A stretch of DNA of 64,000 bases from Desulforhopalus vacuolatus (lineage in GTDB: Bacteria; Desulfobacterota; Desulfobulbia; Desulfobulbales; Desulfocapsaceae). The notes under the pieces were generated by a model. It saw only the letters and a list, made by a program, of their open reading frames with translations, was not told the DNA's origin and made no database searches. Positions 43,772 to 53,090 of the stretch are shown here, one piece after another. The translations under genes and the position numbers were made by a program. Positions within the stretch are counted from its first letter, which is position 1. Every line of letters starts with the position of its first letter. The stretch is taken from the NCBI RefSeq assembly GCF_016918505.1, contig NZ_JAFFPZ010000013.1, positions 1-64,000 of the forward strand, read 5' to 3'.

Positions 43772-44635
43772 ATGAAAGATGAAACGCTGTCTGTCAAGGA
43801 AAGCCCGATAATATTTAAGAATGACACCTTGAAAGAGGTCTGTGAAACTCTGTTTGGGAGTCTGCGATTTCATAACCGGGTGGCAGTGGCTTTTTCCGGC
43901 GGGGTGGATTCTACCCTCCTGCTGAGGCTGGCCGTTGAGGCTCTCGGGGCAAAAAATGTCGTGGCCATTCACGGAAAGTCGATTCTTGAGGCGCCTGTAC
44001 ATCAGAGAATGGTACAGCAAATCTATACAGAAAATTTTCCAGAACTCGGGGAGCTGGTTGAGGTCATGCTTCATCCGCTGCTCTATGAAGGTTTTGCGGT
44101 CAACGATGAGACGCGCTGCTATATCTGCAAAAAAAATCTTTATACCAGTTTGAAACCCATAGCTGCCAGCCTGAGGGCTGCAGTACTGCTGGACGGCACC
44201 AATAAAGATGATCTTTCTGAGGTTCGGCCTGGTCTGCAGGCTGTGGCGGAAGAGGGTATCCTCACGCCGCTGGCGGATGTCGGGATGAGTAAAAAAGAGG
44301 TGCGACAGCTGGCAGAAGTGTTTCATTTATCTCATTATTCTTTGCCTTCAGATTCCTGCCTTGCCACACGTCTGCCGACGGGTAAAAAGATCACCAGAGA
44401 GGCCCTTGAGCTTACAGCCAGGGCAGAGACAGCATTGAAAAAGCTGGGGTTGCCACTGGCGCGGGTAAAACCTGTAGTCGGAGGTATCCTCCTTGAATTA
44501 TGGGGAAAAAAAGATGAAACAGCAGAAAAACAAAATATTACCCCGGAGATTCGCGCTATTCTCATACCTCTTATACAATCTGAATCTTTCAGCGAGTGCA
44601 AAAAAGGGAGAATAACCTTTTGCAACCGTGGGTAA
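43772..44635 (+). CDS. larE: LarE-like pyridinium-3,5-bisthiocarboxylate synthase (sulfur transferase)
   Basis: A 287-residue PP-loop enzyme that adds sulfur to the nickel-pincer cofactor precursor of lactate racemase-type enzymes. The ATP-binding PP-loop is AFSGGVDSTLL (about 41-51). Cys residues occur in ETRCYICKK (a CxxC pair) and in PSDSCLATRLP. A single Cys at the latter place is the sacrificial residue of the classical LarE, while three Cys as here suggest the iron-sulfur variant. No larA, larB or larC lies in this window, so it is separated from its partners if they exist. Confidence 0.85.
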   Translation: MKDETLSVKESPIIFKNDTLKEVCETLFGSLRFHNRVAVAFSGGVDSTLLLRLAVEALGAKNVVAIHGKSILEAPVHQRMVQQIYTENFPELGELVEVMLHPLLYEGFAVNDETRCYICKKNLYTSLKPIAASLRAAVLLDGTNKDDLSEVRPGLQAVAEEGILTPLADVGMSKKEVRQLAEVFHLSHYSLPSDSCLATRLPTGKKITREALELTARAETALKKLGLPLARVKPVVGGILLELWGKKDETAEKQNITPEIRAILIPLIQSESFSECKKGRITFCNRG

Positions 44636-44961
44636 TGCTGAAAAAAGTAAAAATATCAGTATGAGGGCGTGCCGGGTACAAATTTTTTCTTGATTCGTTA
44701 TGGCTATTCAATTATGGTGCCTTCTTATAAGCGCAATAGCCCGCAGATAAAGGGTTCCGGCGTTTTTAAGAGAATCTTGAAATATCTAATTATTCAACAT
44801 CTCTCCAATTTTTGTTCTTGTTCCATTGAAAGCATGCTTTTGACGGATGAGAAGAGTGCAGGCAATATTGTTTACGTAAAGCAGAAACAAATGGATGTAT
44901 TATTCAAACGGTCGGAGGCCATGTCGGTGTCCGGCACAAGAAGAACCCGCAGGGAGGAATC

Positions 44962-45234
44962 ATGAACAAGAAAGAACTTATCGAAAGTATTGCTGATGCT
45001 GCAGACATCAGCAAAGCAGATGCCGAAAAGGCTCTAAACGGCACTCTTGCCACTATTGCAGAGACATTGAAAAAAGGTGACAAGGTTACCCTCGTCGGCT
45101 TCGGCACTTTCTCTGTGTCCAAGCGCGAAGCACGCACCGGCCGCAATCCCCAGACCGGCAAGGCTATCGACATCCCGGCTCGTAACATTGTTAAATTCAA
45201 AGCTGGCTCCAAGCTGTCTGACGCTGTAAACTGA
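44962..45234 (+). CDS. hup: HU-family DNA-binding protein
   Basis: A 90-residue histone-like protein that bends DNA and organises the nucleoid. It has the family N-terminus [20 protein letters not shown], the body [14 protein letters not shown] and the arm [16 protein letters not shown], with the Pro that intercalates into DNA. A strong GGGAGGA lies five bases before the ATG. A strong terminator follows at 45334-45366. The 44636-44961 stretch upstream holds no supported gene and presumably the promoter. Confidence 0.97.
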   Translation: MNKKELIESIADAADISKADAEKALNGTLATIAETLKKGDKVTLVGFGTFSVSKREARTGRNPQTGKAIDIPARNIVKFKAGSKLSDAVN

Positions 45235-45333
45235 TTCAGCACCCGGATTGCCGGGGCATGCAGCCCGGATTTCTCTCCGGTAAGCTCAAGAAATATGTTC
45301 TCGCTGCTCTCTTCGGGAGAGAAACATTATTTC

Positions 45334-45366
45334 AAAAAGGCCGTTCCCGCAGGGAATGGCCTTTTT
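45334..45366. terminator. intrinsic terminator after the HU gene
   Basis: AAAAAGGCCGTTCCC pairs with GGGAATGGCCTTTTT (one G-T pair) around a 3-base loop. The flanks of A and T make it usable in both directions. It lies about 100 bases after the HU stop codon. Confidence 0.9.
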
Positions 45367-45393
45367 CCATTTCCCCTCCACTATTTCACTACT

Positions 45394-45981
45394 ATGCAAA
45401 CCTTTGAAGAACTGCTTGAAGAGTCCACCCGGGTTCACGGGCATATCTGTGCCGGGCAGGTGATAGGAGTGCGGATGTCTCTCCTCGCTCTTTCTCTGAT
45501 TAAAATTGAAGAGCCCAGAGGTGTTGACCGCAAGAAGTTCTGCATTTATGTCGAGATAGACAGGTGTGCCACCGATGCTATTCAGTCGGTAACTGGCTGC
45601 AGCCTTGGCAAGAGGTCGATGAAATTTCTCGACCACGGTGTCATGGCGGCTACTTTTGTCAATCTGGAGACAGGGAAGGCGGTGCGGATAACGGCTCTGG
45701 AGGAGGCTCGTGAGGGATCGAAACTGTATTGTAAAGAAATGGAAGATAAATACGCCCGCCAGCTTGAGGCCTACCGCATCATGCCGGAGGAGGAACTCTT
45801 CAAGGTGGAGCATGTGAAGGTTGAGATTCCTGTGGCTGACATGCCCGGCCGACCGACCCGCCGCGTGCAGTGTGAAAGCTGCGGTGACTGGGTACAGGAT
45901 CACCGTGACGTGGAGAAGGATGGCAGAATTCTTTGTAGAAAATGTGCTGAAGGATTTTATTATACCCTGGAAGATGAATGA
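45394..45981 (+). CDS. FmdE-like protein with C-terminal zinc ribbon
   Basis: A 195-residue protein of the FmdE family, named after a subunit gene in formylmethanofuran dehydrogenase clusters. The N-terminal domain has VHGHICAGQVIGVRM and EIDRCATDAIQSVTGCSLGK, with conserved His and Cys. The C-terminal ribbon has CESCGDW and later CRKCAEG. No formylmethanofuran dehydrogenase genes are nearby, and moaA is 3 kb away, so a general role with molybdenum or tungsten enzymes is only a suggestion. I use the ATG at 45394, since the longer frame would include the HU terminator. Confidence 0.8.
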   Translation: MQTFEELLEESTRVHGHICAGQVIGVRMSLLALSLIKIEEPRGVDRKKFCIYVEIDRCATDAIQSVTGCSLGKRSMKFLDHGVMAATFVNLETGKAVRITALEEAREGSKLYCKEMEDKYARQLEAYRIMPEEELFKVEHVKVEIPVADMPGRPTRRVQCESCGDWVQDHRDVEKDGRILCRKCAEGFYYTLEDE

Positions 45982-45990
45982 GGTGAAAGT

Positions 45991-47580
45991 ATGAAAGTAA
46001 CACTGCTTGATTATGGTGCGGGAAATGTGCGCAGTATTCGCAATGCCATCCTTCGCCTCGGTTATGAAATTGAGGATGTAAACCGTCCCGAAGAGATTCT
46101 CTCTGCAGAAAAACTGGTGTTCCCCGGCGTGGGCAGTTTTGGTATTGCCATGGAACAGCTGCGAAAGCGCGGTTATATGGAGCCGTTACGCCGGAGGATT
46201 CGTGAAGATAAATCTTTTCTCGGTATCTGCATCGGGATGCAGGCGCTTTTTTCCGGCAGTGAGGAATCGCCGGGTGTAGAAGGGCTGGGCATCTTTCCTG
46301 GACAGGTGCGGCGTTTTCCGCAGGGAGAGCTGGCTGTGCCGGCGATAGGCTGGAATGGTCTGCGGCTGGAAAAGGATTCGCCCCTCTTTGGTGGCTGGAA
46401 GGGGGAAAAACTCTACTTTGTTCATTCTTATCATGCCCCGGTTGCAGAAACTCCGGCGGAGTGGATTCTTGCACGCACCGACTACGGTTGTGAATTCGTT
46501 TCTGCAGTGAGCAGGGGACGGGTTTCGGCCTTTCAGTTTCACCCTGAAAAGTGTGGTACTCCAGGACTCAATATCCTCAATAACTACCTCTCCGACAATG
46601 AAACGCTCTGCCTGCGCAGTGAGGATCGGATGAAGACCCGCATGGCGAAACGGATTATTGCCTGTCTTGACGTACGTTCCAACGATGCCGGTGATCTCGT
46701 GGTTACCAAAGGAGATCAGTACGACGTGCGCGATGACAGCACAGGCGGGGCTGTGCGCAACCTCGGTAAGCCGGTTACTCTCGCACAGCGTTACTTTGAA
46801 GAGGGTGCCGATGAGATTACCTTTCTCAATATTACCGGTTTTCGCAGCTTCCCGCTGAAAGATCAGCCGATGATTGATCTGCTGAAAGAGACCTCAAAGA
46901 ATGTTTTTGTTCCCTTGACCATCGGAGGTGGAATCCGCAGCTTTACGGACAGTGAAGGAAAGCAATACACGGCACTTGATGTAGCCGCCGCCTATTTTCG
47001 TGCCGGAGCCGACAAGGTTTCCATCGGCAGTGATGCCGTGTATGCCGCCGAAGAGTATCTGCGTACCGGGAAAAAAACCGGAACCAGTTCCATTGAGCAG
47101 ATCTTCAATGTCTATGGTGCCCAGGCTGTGGTTATCTCGGTTGATCCCCGCAGGGTCTGTGTACAGTCGCCGGAAGAGACGAGTCACCACGTTGTGGAGC
47201 TCTCTATCCCTGGAGCAGATGGTGAAAAATATTGCTGGTATCAGTGTACTGTCAGCGGCGGTCGTGAAGGACGCGATCTTGATGTCGTGCAGCTCGTTAC
47301 CGCCTGCGAGGCGCTCGGGGCAGGGGAGATTCTGCTGAACTGCATCGACCGTGACGGTACCGGTGCCGGTTTCGATATGGAACTCATTCGTCAGGTAAAG
47401 GCAGCAGTATCCATTCCGGTTATTGCCTCCAGTGGCGCAGGCAGCGCGCAGCACTTCGTGGATGTGTTCCAGCAGACAGATGCCGATGCCGCCCTGGCCG
47501 CCGGTATTTTTCATCGTCGGGAGGTGGGGATTCAAGAGGTGAAAGATACGGTCCGCCGGGCCGGTGTGGAGGTCCGCTGA
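45991..47580 (+). CDS. hisHF: fused imidazole glycerol phosphate synthase (HisH-HisF)
   Basis: A 529-residue fusion that makes imidazole glycerol phosphate and AICAR in histidine synthesis. The N-terminal glutaminase (about 1-205) has FPGVGSFGIAM, the nucleophile Cys in LGICIGMQALF and the His in FQFHPEKC. The C-terminal cyclase (about 215-529) has RIIACLDVR with the first catalytic Asp, GDQYDVRD, TIGGGIRSF and NCIDRDGTGAGFD with the second. The fusion order and GDQYDVR signature resemble the eukaryotic HIS7 type. The start ATG follows fmdE by 10 bases. It overlaps ispH by one base. Confidence 0.97.
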   Translation: MKVTLLDYGAGNVRSIRNAILRLGYEIEDVNRPEEILSAEKLVFPGVGSFGIAMEQLRKRGYMEPLRRRIREDKSFLGICIGMQALFSGSEESPGVEGLGIFPGQVRRFPQGELAVPAIGWNGLRLEKDSPLFGGWKGEKLYFVHSYHAPVAETPAEWILARTDYGCEFVSAVSRGRVSAFQFHPEKCGTPGLNILNNYLSDNETLCLRSEDRMKTRMAKRIIACLDVRSNDAGDLVVTKGDQYDVRDDSTGGAVRNLGKPVTLAQRYFEEGADEITFLNITGFRSFPLKDQPMIDLLKETSKNVFVPLTIGGGIRSFTDSEGKQYTALDVAAAYFRAGADKVSIGSDAVYAAEEYLRTGKKTGTSSIEQIFNVYGAQAVVISVDPRRVCVQSPEETSHHVVELSIPGADGEKYCWYQCTVSGGREGRDLDVVQLVTACEALGAGEILLNCIDRDGTGAGFDMELIRQVKAAVSIPVIASSGAGSAQHFVDVFQQTDADAALAAGIFHRREVGIQEVKDTVRRAGVEVR

Positions 47581-48527
47581 TGGATGCGCCACGCAGATTT
47601 CAGGTTCTGCTCGCGTCGCCGCGCGGCTTCTGTGCCGGGGTTGAACGGGCAATTGAGACGGTAAAACAAAGTCTTGAAGAGTATCAAAAACCGGTTTATG
47701 TCCTTCATGAGATTGTCCATAACCGCCATGTCATTGAAGAATTGCGGGAGTCTGGTGCCATCTTTGTGGAGCATCTTTCCGATGTCCCGCAGGGCGGAGT
47801 TGTTATCTTCAGTGCTCACGGGGTGTCAAAGGCGGTGGAGAGGTGTGCCGCTGATCTCAATGTGTTGTCAGTCAACGCCACCTGCCCGCTGGTTACCAGT
47901 GTTCACCGCATGGTGGAACGTTATCATGCAGAGGGCTGTAATGTGTTGATCATCGGCCATCACAATCATCCGGAGGTGGAAGGTTCTGCGGGTCGTGTGT
48001 CTGATGGTGTACAGGTGGTGGCATCGGTGGAAGAGGCGGAAAAGGTACAGGTGGAGAATCCGCTCAAGGTTGGCTATGTCACCCAGACAACCCTTACGCA
48101 GAGTGATATCTCCGGGATTATTACCACTCTCAAACGGCGCTTCCCTGATATTCGCGGTCCCAGATCGAACATTTGTTTTGCCACTCAGAATCGGCAGGAT
48201 GCAGTACGCGATCTGGCAGAACGTACCGAACTGATCTTTGTGGTCGGCTCGAAAAACAGTTCCAACTCCAATCGCTTAAAAGAGGTGGCAGTCCGACGCA
48301 ATATCCCGGCGCATTTGATTGATGACGCTTCCGATATTGACCCGCAATGGCTTGAAGGTATCAGGCGAATCGGTATTACCGCTGGAGCATCGGCTCCGGA
48401 GCGACTGGTAAAAGGGGTGATTGACTGGCTGAAAGGGTATGGTGATGTAGAGATAGAGCAGTTGAAGGGGGTAAAGGAACATACCCATTTTGCGGCGACA
48501 TTTCTGCCGAAAAAAATAACGTCCTGA
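47580..48527 (+). CDS. ispH: 4-hydroxy-3-methylbut-2-enyl diphosphate reductase
   Basis: A 315-residue iron-sulfur enzyme that makes IPP and DMAPP in the last step of the MEP isoprenoid pathway. The three cluster Cys are in RGFCAGVERA, NATCPLVT and SNICFATQNRQ. Substrate-binding His residues are in HEIVHN, AHGVSKAV and the Glu-His segment HHNHPEVEGS. The ATG shares one base with the hisHF stop codon. A repeat block and a convergent terminator follow. Confidence 0.97.
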   Translation: MDAPRRFQVLLASPRGFCAGVERAIETVKQSLEEYQKPVYVLHEIVHNRHVIEELRESGAIFVEHLSDVPQGGVVIFSAHGVSKAVERCAADLNVLSVNATCPLVTSVHRMVERYHAEGCNVLIIGHHNHPEVEGSAGRVSDGVQVVASVEEAEKVQVENPLKVGYVTQTTLTQSDISGIITTLKRRFPDIRGPRSNICFATQNRQDAVRDLAERTELIFVVGSKNSSNSNRLKEVAVRRNIPAHLIDDASDIDPQWLEGIRRIGITAGASAPERLVKGVIDWLKGYGDVEIEQLKGVKEHTHFAATFLPKKITS

Positions 48528-48534
48528 ACACGTT

Positions 48535-48655
48535 ATACCATTTACATTTTGTATTGGCGGATTCAAAGGCAGGGGAACGGGAAACAGGAGAAAGGAGACG
48601 GGAGACAGGAGACAGGAAAAAGCAAAAGACGGAACAGCGAAAAACTTTTTGCCAA
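48535..48655. repeat. mosaic repeat block 6
   Basis: It starts ATACCATTTACATTTTG, then GTATTGGCGGATTCAAAGGC, then one of the longer purine heptamer arrays (about 48569-48622, six or more units) and the module GACGGAACAGCGAAAAAC ending TTTTTGCC. It has no AT-rich module or opposite end, so it is a truncated copy. It lies between the convergent ispH and dapL genes. Confidence 0.85.
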
Positions 48656-48660
48656 CGAAT

Positions 48661-48695
48661 AAAAGCGGTTACCCTTCCGGGCAGCCGCTTTTTTT
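48661..48695. terminator. intrinsic terminator between ispH and dapL
   Basis: AAAAGCGGTTACCC pairs with GGGCAGCCGCTT (G-T wobbles allowed) over a TTCC loop, followed by TTTTT on the plus strand and by A-derived T residues on the minus strand. It probably serves both convergent genes. Confidence 0.8.
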
Positions 48696-48713
48696 ATATC
48701 TTCCCCGTATTTC

Positions 48714-49937
48714 TCAGCGTAACGCTTCCTTGACTCGCTTCATTGCGGCGATAACGTTCTCGTGGCTGTTGAAAGAGGATATGCGGATATATCCATTGCC
48801 ACAGGTTCCAAAACCTGCTCCGGGGGTACAGACCACGCCAGCTTTGTTGAGCAGCAGATCGAAGAACTCCCAGGAGTCCATCTTGCCGTCAATCCAGATA
48901 TAGGGAGAGTTTATACCGCCCACGCACTCATAGCCGAGTCCTTCCATGGTTTGCAGAACCACTTCTGCATTGGCGCGATAAAACGTTATCAGCTCTTCAC
49001 ACTGTTTCTGCCCCTCTTCGGAATAGACGGCCTCAGCGGCTCGCTGTACGGGATAACTTACGCCGTTGAACTTGGTACAGTGGCGGCGATTCCACATATC
49101 GTGCAGGCTGTGGGGGGTTCCCGCCTTGTCCCAGCCCACACATTTTTTCGGGACAACTGTATAGGCACAGCGGGTACCGGTAAAGCCAGCGCTTTTGGAG
49201 AAACTGCGGAACTCCAGTGCAACCTCTTCTGCGCCGTCAATCTCGTAGATGGAATGGGGCAAACTGCTGTCCTGGATAAAAGCTTCATAGGCGGCATCAA
49301 AGAGGATGATTGCCTTGTTTTTCCTGGCGTAATCTACCCACTTTTGCAGATCTTCTTTCGTGGCGGTGGAACCGGTGGGGTTGTTGGGAAAACAGAGGTA
49401 AATCAGATCAGCTGGACGATCCGGCAGAGCCGGGACAAAACCATTTTCTTTGTTGCAATCAAGATAGACAATATCTTTGTAACGGCCGTCGACAAAATCG
49501 CCGGTGCGTCCCGCCATGACGTTGGTGTCAAGATAGACGGGATAGACCGGATCGGGAATGGCTATGACAATATCTTCGGAAAAAATTTCCTGAATATTAC
49601 CGGTATCGCATTTGGCACCGTCACTGACGAAGATCTCATCGGCGGTAATCTCTGTGCCACGGCTCTGAAAATCGTGGCTGGCGATGGCTTCACGGAGGAA
49701 ATCATAGCCCTGCTCCGGGCCATAGCCGTGGAAGGTGGAATCATCGGCCATTTCGTCAATAGCTTTGTGAAAAGCTGCAATACAGGCTGGCGGCAATCCA
49801 CGGGTAACATCGCCGATACCAAGCTTGATAACGTTCTTTTCTGGATGTTCCTGCTGAAACTTTGCCACTCGCCTGGCAATATCGGAAAAGAGATAAGAAG
49901 CTTGAAGTTTAAGATAGTTTTCGTTGATGGTGATCAT
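48714..49937 (-). CDS. dapL: LL-diaminopimelate aminotransferase
   Basis: A 407-residue PLP enzyme that converts tetrahydrodipicolinate directly to LL-DAP, for lysine and peptidoglycan. It has [11 protein letters not shown] near the start, ELTADE-like [19 protein letters not shown] and the PLP Lys in [20 protein letters not shown] precedes the ATG at 49937. It is divergent from pepN and ends just before a shared terminator. This one-step route replaces the succinylase or acetylase pathways. Confidence 0.97.
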   Translation of the reverse strand: MITINENYLKLQASYLFSDIARRVAKFQQEHPEKNVIKLGIGDVTRGLPPACIAAFHKAIDEMADDSTFHGYGPEQGYDFLREAIASHDFQSRGTEITADEIFVSDGAKCDTGNIQEIFSEDIVIAIPDPVYPVYLDTNVMAGRTGDFVDGRYKDIVYLDCNKENGFVPALPDRPADLIYLCFPNNPTGSTATKEDLQKWVDYARKNKAIILFDAAYEAFIQDSSLPHSIYEIDGAEEVALEFRSFSKSAGFTGTRCAYTVVPKKCVGWDKAGTPHSLHDMWNRRHCTKFNGVSYPVQRAAEAVYSEEGQKQCEELITFYRANAEVVLQTMEGLGYECVGGINSPYIWIDGKMDSWEFFDLLLNKAGVVCTPGAGFGTCGNGYIRISSFNSHENVIAAMKRVKEALR

Positions 49938-50043
49938 GGATTTTCCCGGTTGTCAAATTTATGAAATTGTGTACGTTGCTATAAATCAAAAGAGTTTTTA
50001 CTATAGCCAAAAGAACTTATGTGTCAATTAAAACAGGTGATTT

Positions 50044-52659
50044 ATGAGTGAGCACGACACCATCCGTCTCTCCGATTACAAGCCTTTTCCCTTCGCGCTC
50101 GATACCATTGAGCTTGAGTTTCAACTCTACGAAGAATATACCCTCGTCTCTGCCAGAAGTACCTTCCGGCGTACCGGCGAATCTCTCGATCTCCAGCTTG
50201 TCGGTGAAGAACTGGAGCTGCAGGGGATTGAGCTGAACGGTAAGCAGTGGCACGACTTCCGTATTGAAGATGGGCTTCTCATCTTGCCAAACGTGCCTGA
50301 CGAGTTTACCCTTGTTATTCGAACTTTGATTAAACCAGCGGAAAATCGAGCACTTGAGGGACTCTATAAGTCCAGTGGCAACTACTGCTCCCAGTGCGAG
50401 GCCGAGGGATTCCGCAAGATCACCTGGTTCCCGGATCGCCCCGATGTCCTTACCTGTTTTACCACTCGTATTGAGGCGGAGAGAAAACTCTACCCGGTAC
50501 TGCTTTCCAATGGCAATCTTATTGACAGCGGAGATGTGGAAGAAGGGCGCCATTTCGCCGTCTGGCAGGATCCCTTTCCCAAACCCTGCTATCTTTTTGC
50601 CCTTGTGGCCGGCAACCTTGTCCCCCTTGAAGACAGCTTCACCACCTGCTCCGGACGGGAAGTTGCCTTGAAAATTTACGTTGAAGAACGTAATCGGGAT
50701 AAATGTGACCATGCCATGGCTTCGTTGAAACGGGCAATGAAATGGGATGAAGATGTCTTCGGCCTTGAGTATGACCTTGATATCTTCATGATTGTCGCGG
50801 TGGACGATTTCAATATGGGGGCCATGGAAAACAAGGGACTTAATGTCTTCAATTCCAAATATGTGCTGACTTCGCCCGATTCTGCTACCGACCAGGATTA
50901 TCTCGGTGTGGAAGGGGTGATCGGCCACGAATATTTTCACAACTGGACCGGCGACCGGGTGACTTTGCGTGACTGGTTCCAGCTCAGTCTCAAGGAAGGG
51001 CTTACCGTTTTCCGTGATCAGGAGTTCTCTTCGGATATGAACTCCCGGCCGGTGCAGCGTATTGATGACGTTCGTCTGCTGAAGAACTTTCAATTTAAGG
51101 AGGACTCCGGCCCTCTGGCACACCCGGTGCGACCGGATAACTACCTTGAGATCAACAATTTCTATACCTCTACCGTCTACAACAAGGGGGCCGAGGTCAT
51201 CCGTATGATCCACACCCTGATCGGAGCGGAGAATTTCCGCTGCGGGATGGATCTCTATATTGAACGTCACGATGGGCAGGCCGTGACCTGTGAGGATTTT
51301 GTTGCCGCCATGGCCGATGCCTCCGGGGTTAACCTTGATCAGTTTTTCCTCTGGTACAAGCAATCCGGAACGCCGGTGCTGACGGTGCTGACCGAGTGGC
51401 GCCCTGAGCAGGGCGGGTATCATCTTATTATTGAGCAGGAGTGTCCGGCTACCCCCGGGCAACTGCAGAAACAACCTTTCCATATACCGATCACGGCTGG
51501 TCTGGTCGGGCGTAATGGTGAGCTTGAGCTGGAGGGCGGCGTTCATGAAGTAGTGTTGGAGCTGCGTGAAGATTGTCAGGAGTTTATCCTCAAGTGTCAC
51601 TCTGACGAGGAGCCGGTACTCTCCCTGCTCCGTAATTTCTCTGCACCGGTTCGGGTCAAACGTTTTCAGAGTCGTGAACAACTGGCCCGGCTGGCATCTG
51701 CTGATGGTAATCTCTTCAACCGCTGGGACAGTATGACACGGCTGGCCTCGGAGGTAATTCTTGAGGTTGCCGAACAGCTTCGCGGGGGAGGCAGGACGGT
51801 ATCGATAGATCCTGTCTATATGCGTGCAGTACGCAACAGTCTCACCTGTACGCCGGATGACTGTTCCCTTCTTTCGCTTTCTCTGCAACTCCCTGCTGAG
51901 ACAACTCTCGCTCAGGAGATGGATTCCATTGATCCTGATGCTCTCCATAAGGCTCGGCAGCTGGTGCAGCGGCATATCGCACGGGAGAATCAGGCAACCT
52001 TGCAGCGCATCTTCGAAGTCAGTCGGGGCGATGACAATTATCTCGTCACTCCGCAGGAAGTGGGGCGTCGCAGCCTGAAAAATGTCGCTTTGCGGTATCT
52101 GATGGCACTTGATCCACTGCCGGAAGAGATCCTTGATCTGTGCCACCGTCAATTTGAAGAAGCCGGCAATATGACCGATACTGTCGCTGCACTGGCCTGT
52201 CTGACCAATGTAGCTGGTGAGGTTCGGGAAAATGCTTTTGGTGCCTTTTATGAGAAGTGGAATCAGAATCCACTGGTGATGGACAAATGGTTTGTTTTGC
52301 AGGCGACCTCTCTGCTGGAGGATACCCTCGATCGGGTGCGTGAACTGATGGATAATCCAGCCTTCCTCCTTACGAATCCCAACAAAGTGCGTTCGCTGAT
52401 TGGCAGTTTTGCCTCTGCCAACCATGTGCGTTTCCATGCCCCGGACGGAGGAGGCTACAGCTTCCTTGCTGACCGAATTTTGGAACTCAACGGTATCAAT
52501 CCGCAGATTGCCGCCCGCCTCTGTTCTCCACTGATCAACTGGCGCAGATATGAACCGGGGCGTACCGCACTGATGAAGGCGGAACTTGAACGGATCGCCA
52601 GCGCGAAAAAACTCTCCCGTGATGTCTATGAGGTTGTGAGCAAGAGCCTTGCCAGCTGA
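50044..52659 (+). CDS. pepN: aminopeptidase N (M1 family zinc metallopeptidase)
   Basis: An 871-residue cytoplasmic peptidase that removes N-terminal amino acids from peptides. The exopeptidase motif GAMEN is at about 259-263 (NMGAMENKG). The zinc motif HEYFH is at about 295-299 with the third ligand Glu in LKEGLTVFRDQEF about 20 residues later. The C-terminal helical part is as long as in E. coli PepN. AGGTGA precedes the ATG. The long antisense open frame over this gene is a codon-bias shadow. Confidence 0.97.
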   Translation: MSEHDTIRLSDYKPFPFALDTIELEFQLYEEYTLVSARSTFRRTGESLDLQLVGEELELQGIELNGKQWHDFRIEDGLLILPNVPDEFTLVIRTLIKPAENRALEGLYKSSGNYCSQCEAEGFRKITWFPDRPDVLTCFTTRIEAERKLYPVLLSNGNLIDSGDVEEGRHFAVWQDPFPKPCYLFALVAGNLVPLEDSFTTCSGREVALKIYVEERNRDKCDHAMASLKRAMKWDEDVFGLEYDLDIFMIVAVDDFNMGAMENKGLNVFNSKYVLTSPDSATDQDYLGVEGVIGHEYFHNWTGDRVTLRDWFQLSLKEGLTVFRDQEFSSDMNSRPVQRIDDVRLLKNFQFKEDSGPLAHPVRPDNYLEINNFYTSTVYNKGAEVIRMIHTLIGAENFRCGMDLYIERHDGQAVTCEDFVAAMADASGVNLDQFFLWYKQSGTPVLTVLTEWRPEQGGYHLIIEQECPATPGQLQKQPFHIPITAGLVGRNGELELEGGVHEVVLELREDCQEFILKCHSDEEPVLSLLRNFSAPVRVKRFQSREQLARLASADGNLFNRWDSMTRLASEVILEVAEQLRGGGRTVSIDPVYMRAVRNSLTCTPDDCSLLSLSLQLPAETTLAQEMDSIDPDALHKARQLVQRHIARENQATLQRIFEVSRGDDNYLVTPQEVGRRSLKNVALRYLMALDPLPEEILDLCHRQFEEAGNMTDTVAALACLTNVAGEVRENAFGAFYEKWNQNPLVMDKWFVLQATSLLEDTLDRVRELMDNPAFLLTNPNKVRSLIGSFASANHVRFHAPDGGGYSFLADRILELNGINPQIAARLCSPLINWRRYEPGRTALMKAELERIASAKKLSRDVYEVVSKSLAS

Positions 52660-52684
52660 GCGGACAGGTTCAGGGGATGTGATG

Positions 52685-53090
52685 ATACCTTTACATTTTG
52701 TATTGGCGGATTCAACGGCAGGGGGATGGGAAAAGGGAGGCAGGAAACGGGAGACAAGGAAAGCAAAAAACGGAACAGCGAAAAACTTTTTGCCAAAGGA
52801 AAGCTCTAATCATGCGAATAAAGGCAAAAAACTTTAAAAAAAGATTTTAAAATTAAACAGAGAATTGCTGTTGTTCTCTCTTTACTCTTTGCACTCTTCG
52901 CGGTGAAATTCTTTGTCTTTTTAGAGCTTCTTTAAGAAGTTACGCTTTTGTAAAAAATGCCCTTTTTCGCATGAATTAGACCATTCCTATTAAGTTATGC
53001 TCGTTTTACAGCCTGTTTATCCATTCGTAATCGCCAAAAAATATTTCCACGCAGTCGCATTCTCTGATCAGTAAAAAATGTAATTGTTAT
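52685..53090. repeat. mosaic repeat block 7
   Basis: It has CTTTACATTTTGTATTGGCG, a purine array (about 52720-52760), the module GACGGAACAGCG-like with TTTTTGCCAAAGG, the AT-rich module with AAACAGAGAATTGCTG, CTTCGCGGTGAAATTC, and the end ACCATTCCTATTAAGTT (about 52981). An inverted copy of the module GGCGATTACGAATGG with ACGCAGTCGC follows (about 53005-53075). It lies after pepN. Confidence 0.82.

Noticed and set aside
44669-44965. A 98-residue open frame upstream of the HU gene
   Set aside because: No ribosome site and no recognisable sequence; it runs into the HU ribosome site and is better read as the HU leader.
48569-48622. Purine arrays considered as CRISPR or tandem direct repeats with spacers
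   Set aside because: Units are only seven bases, contiguous and without spacers; there are no cas genes.
50017-52437. An 806-residue open frame antisense to pepN
   Set aside because: It is a shadow of pepN, which has intact GAMEN and HEYFH motifs. The antisense frame shows no domain.
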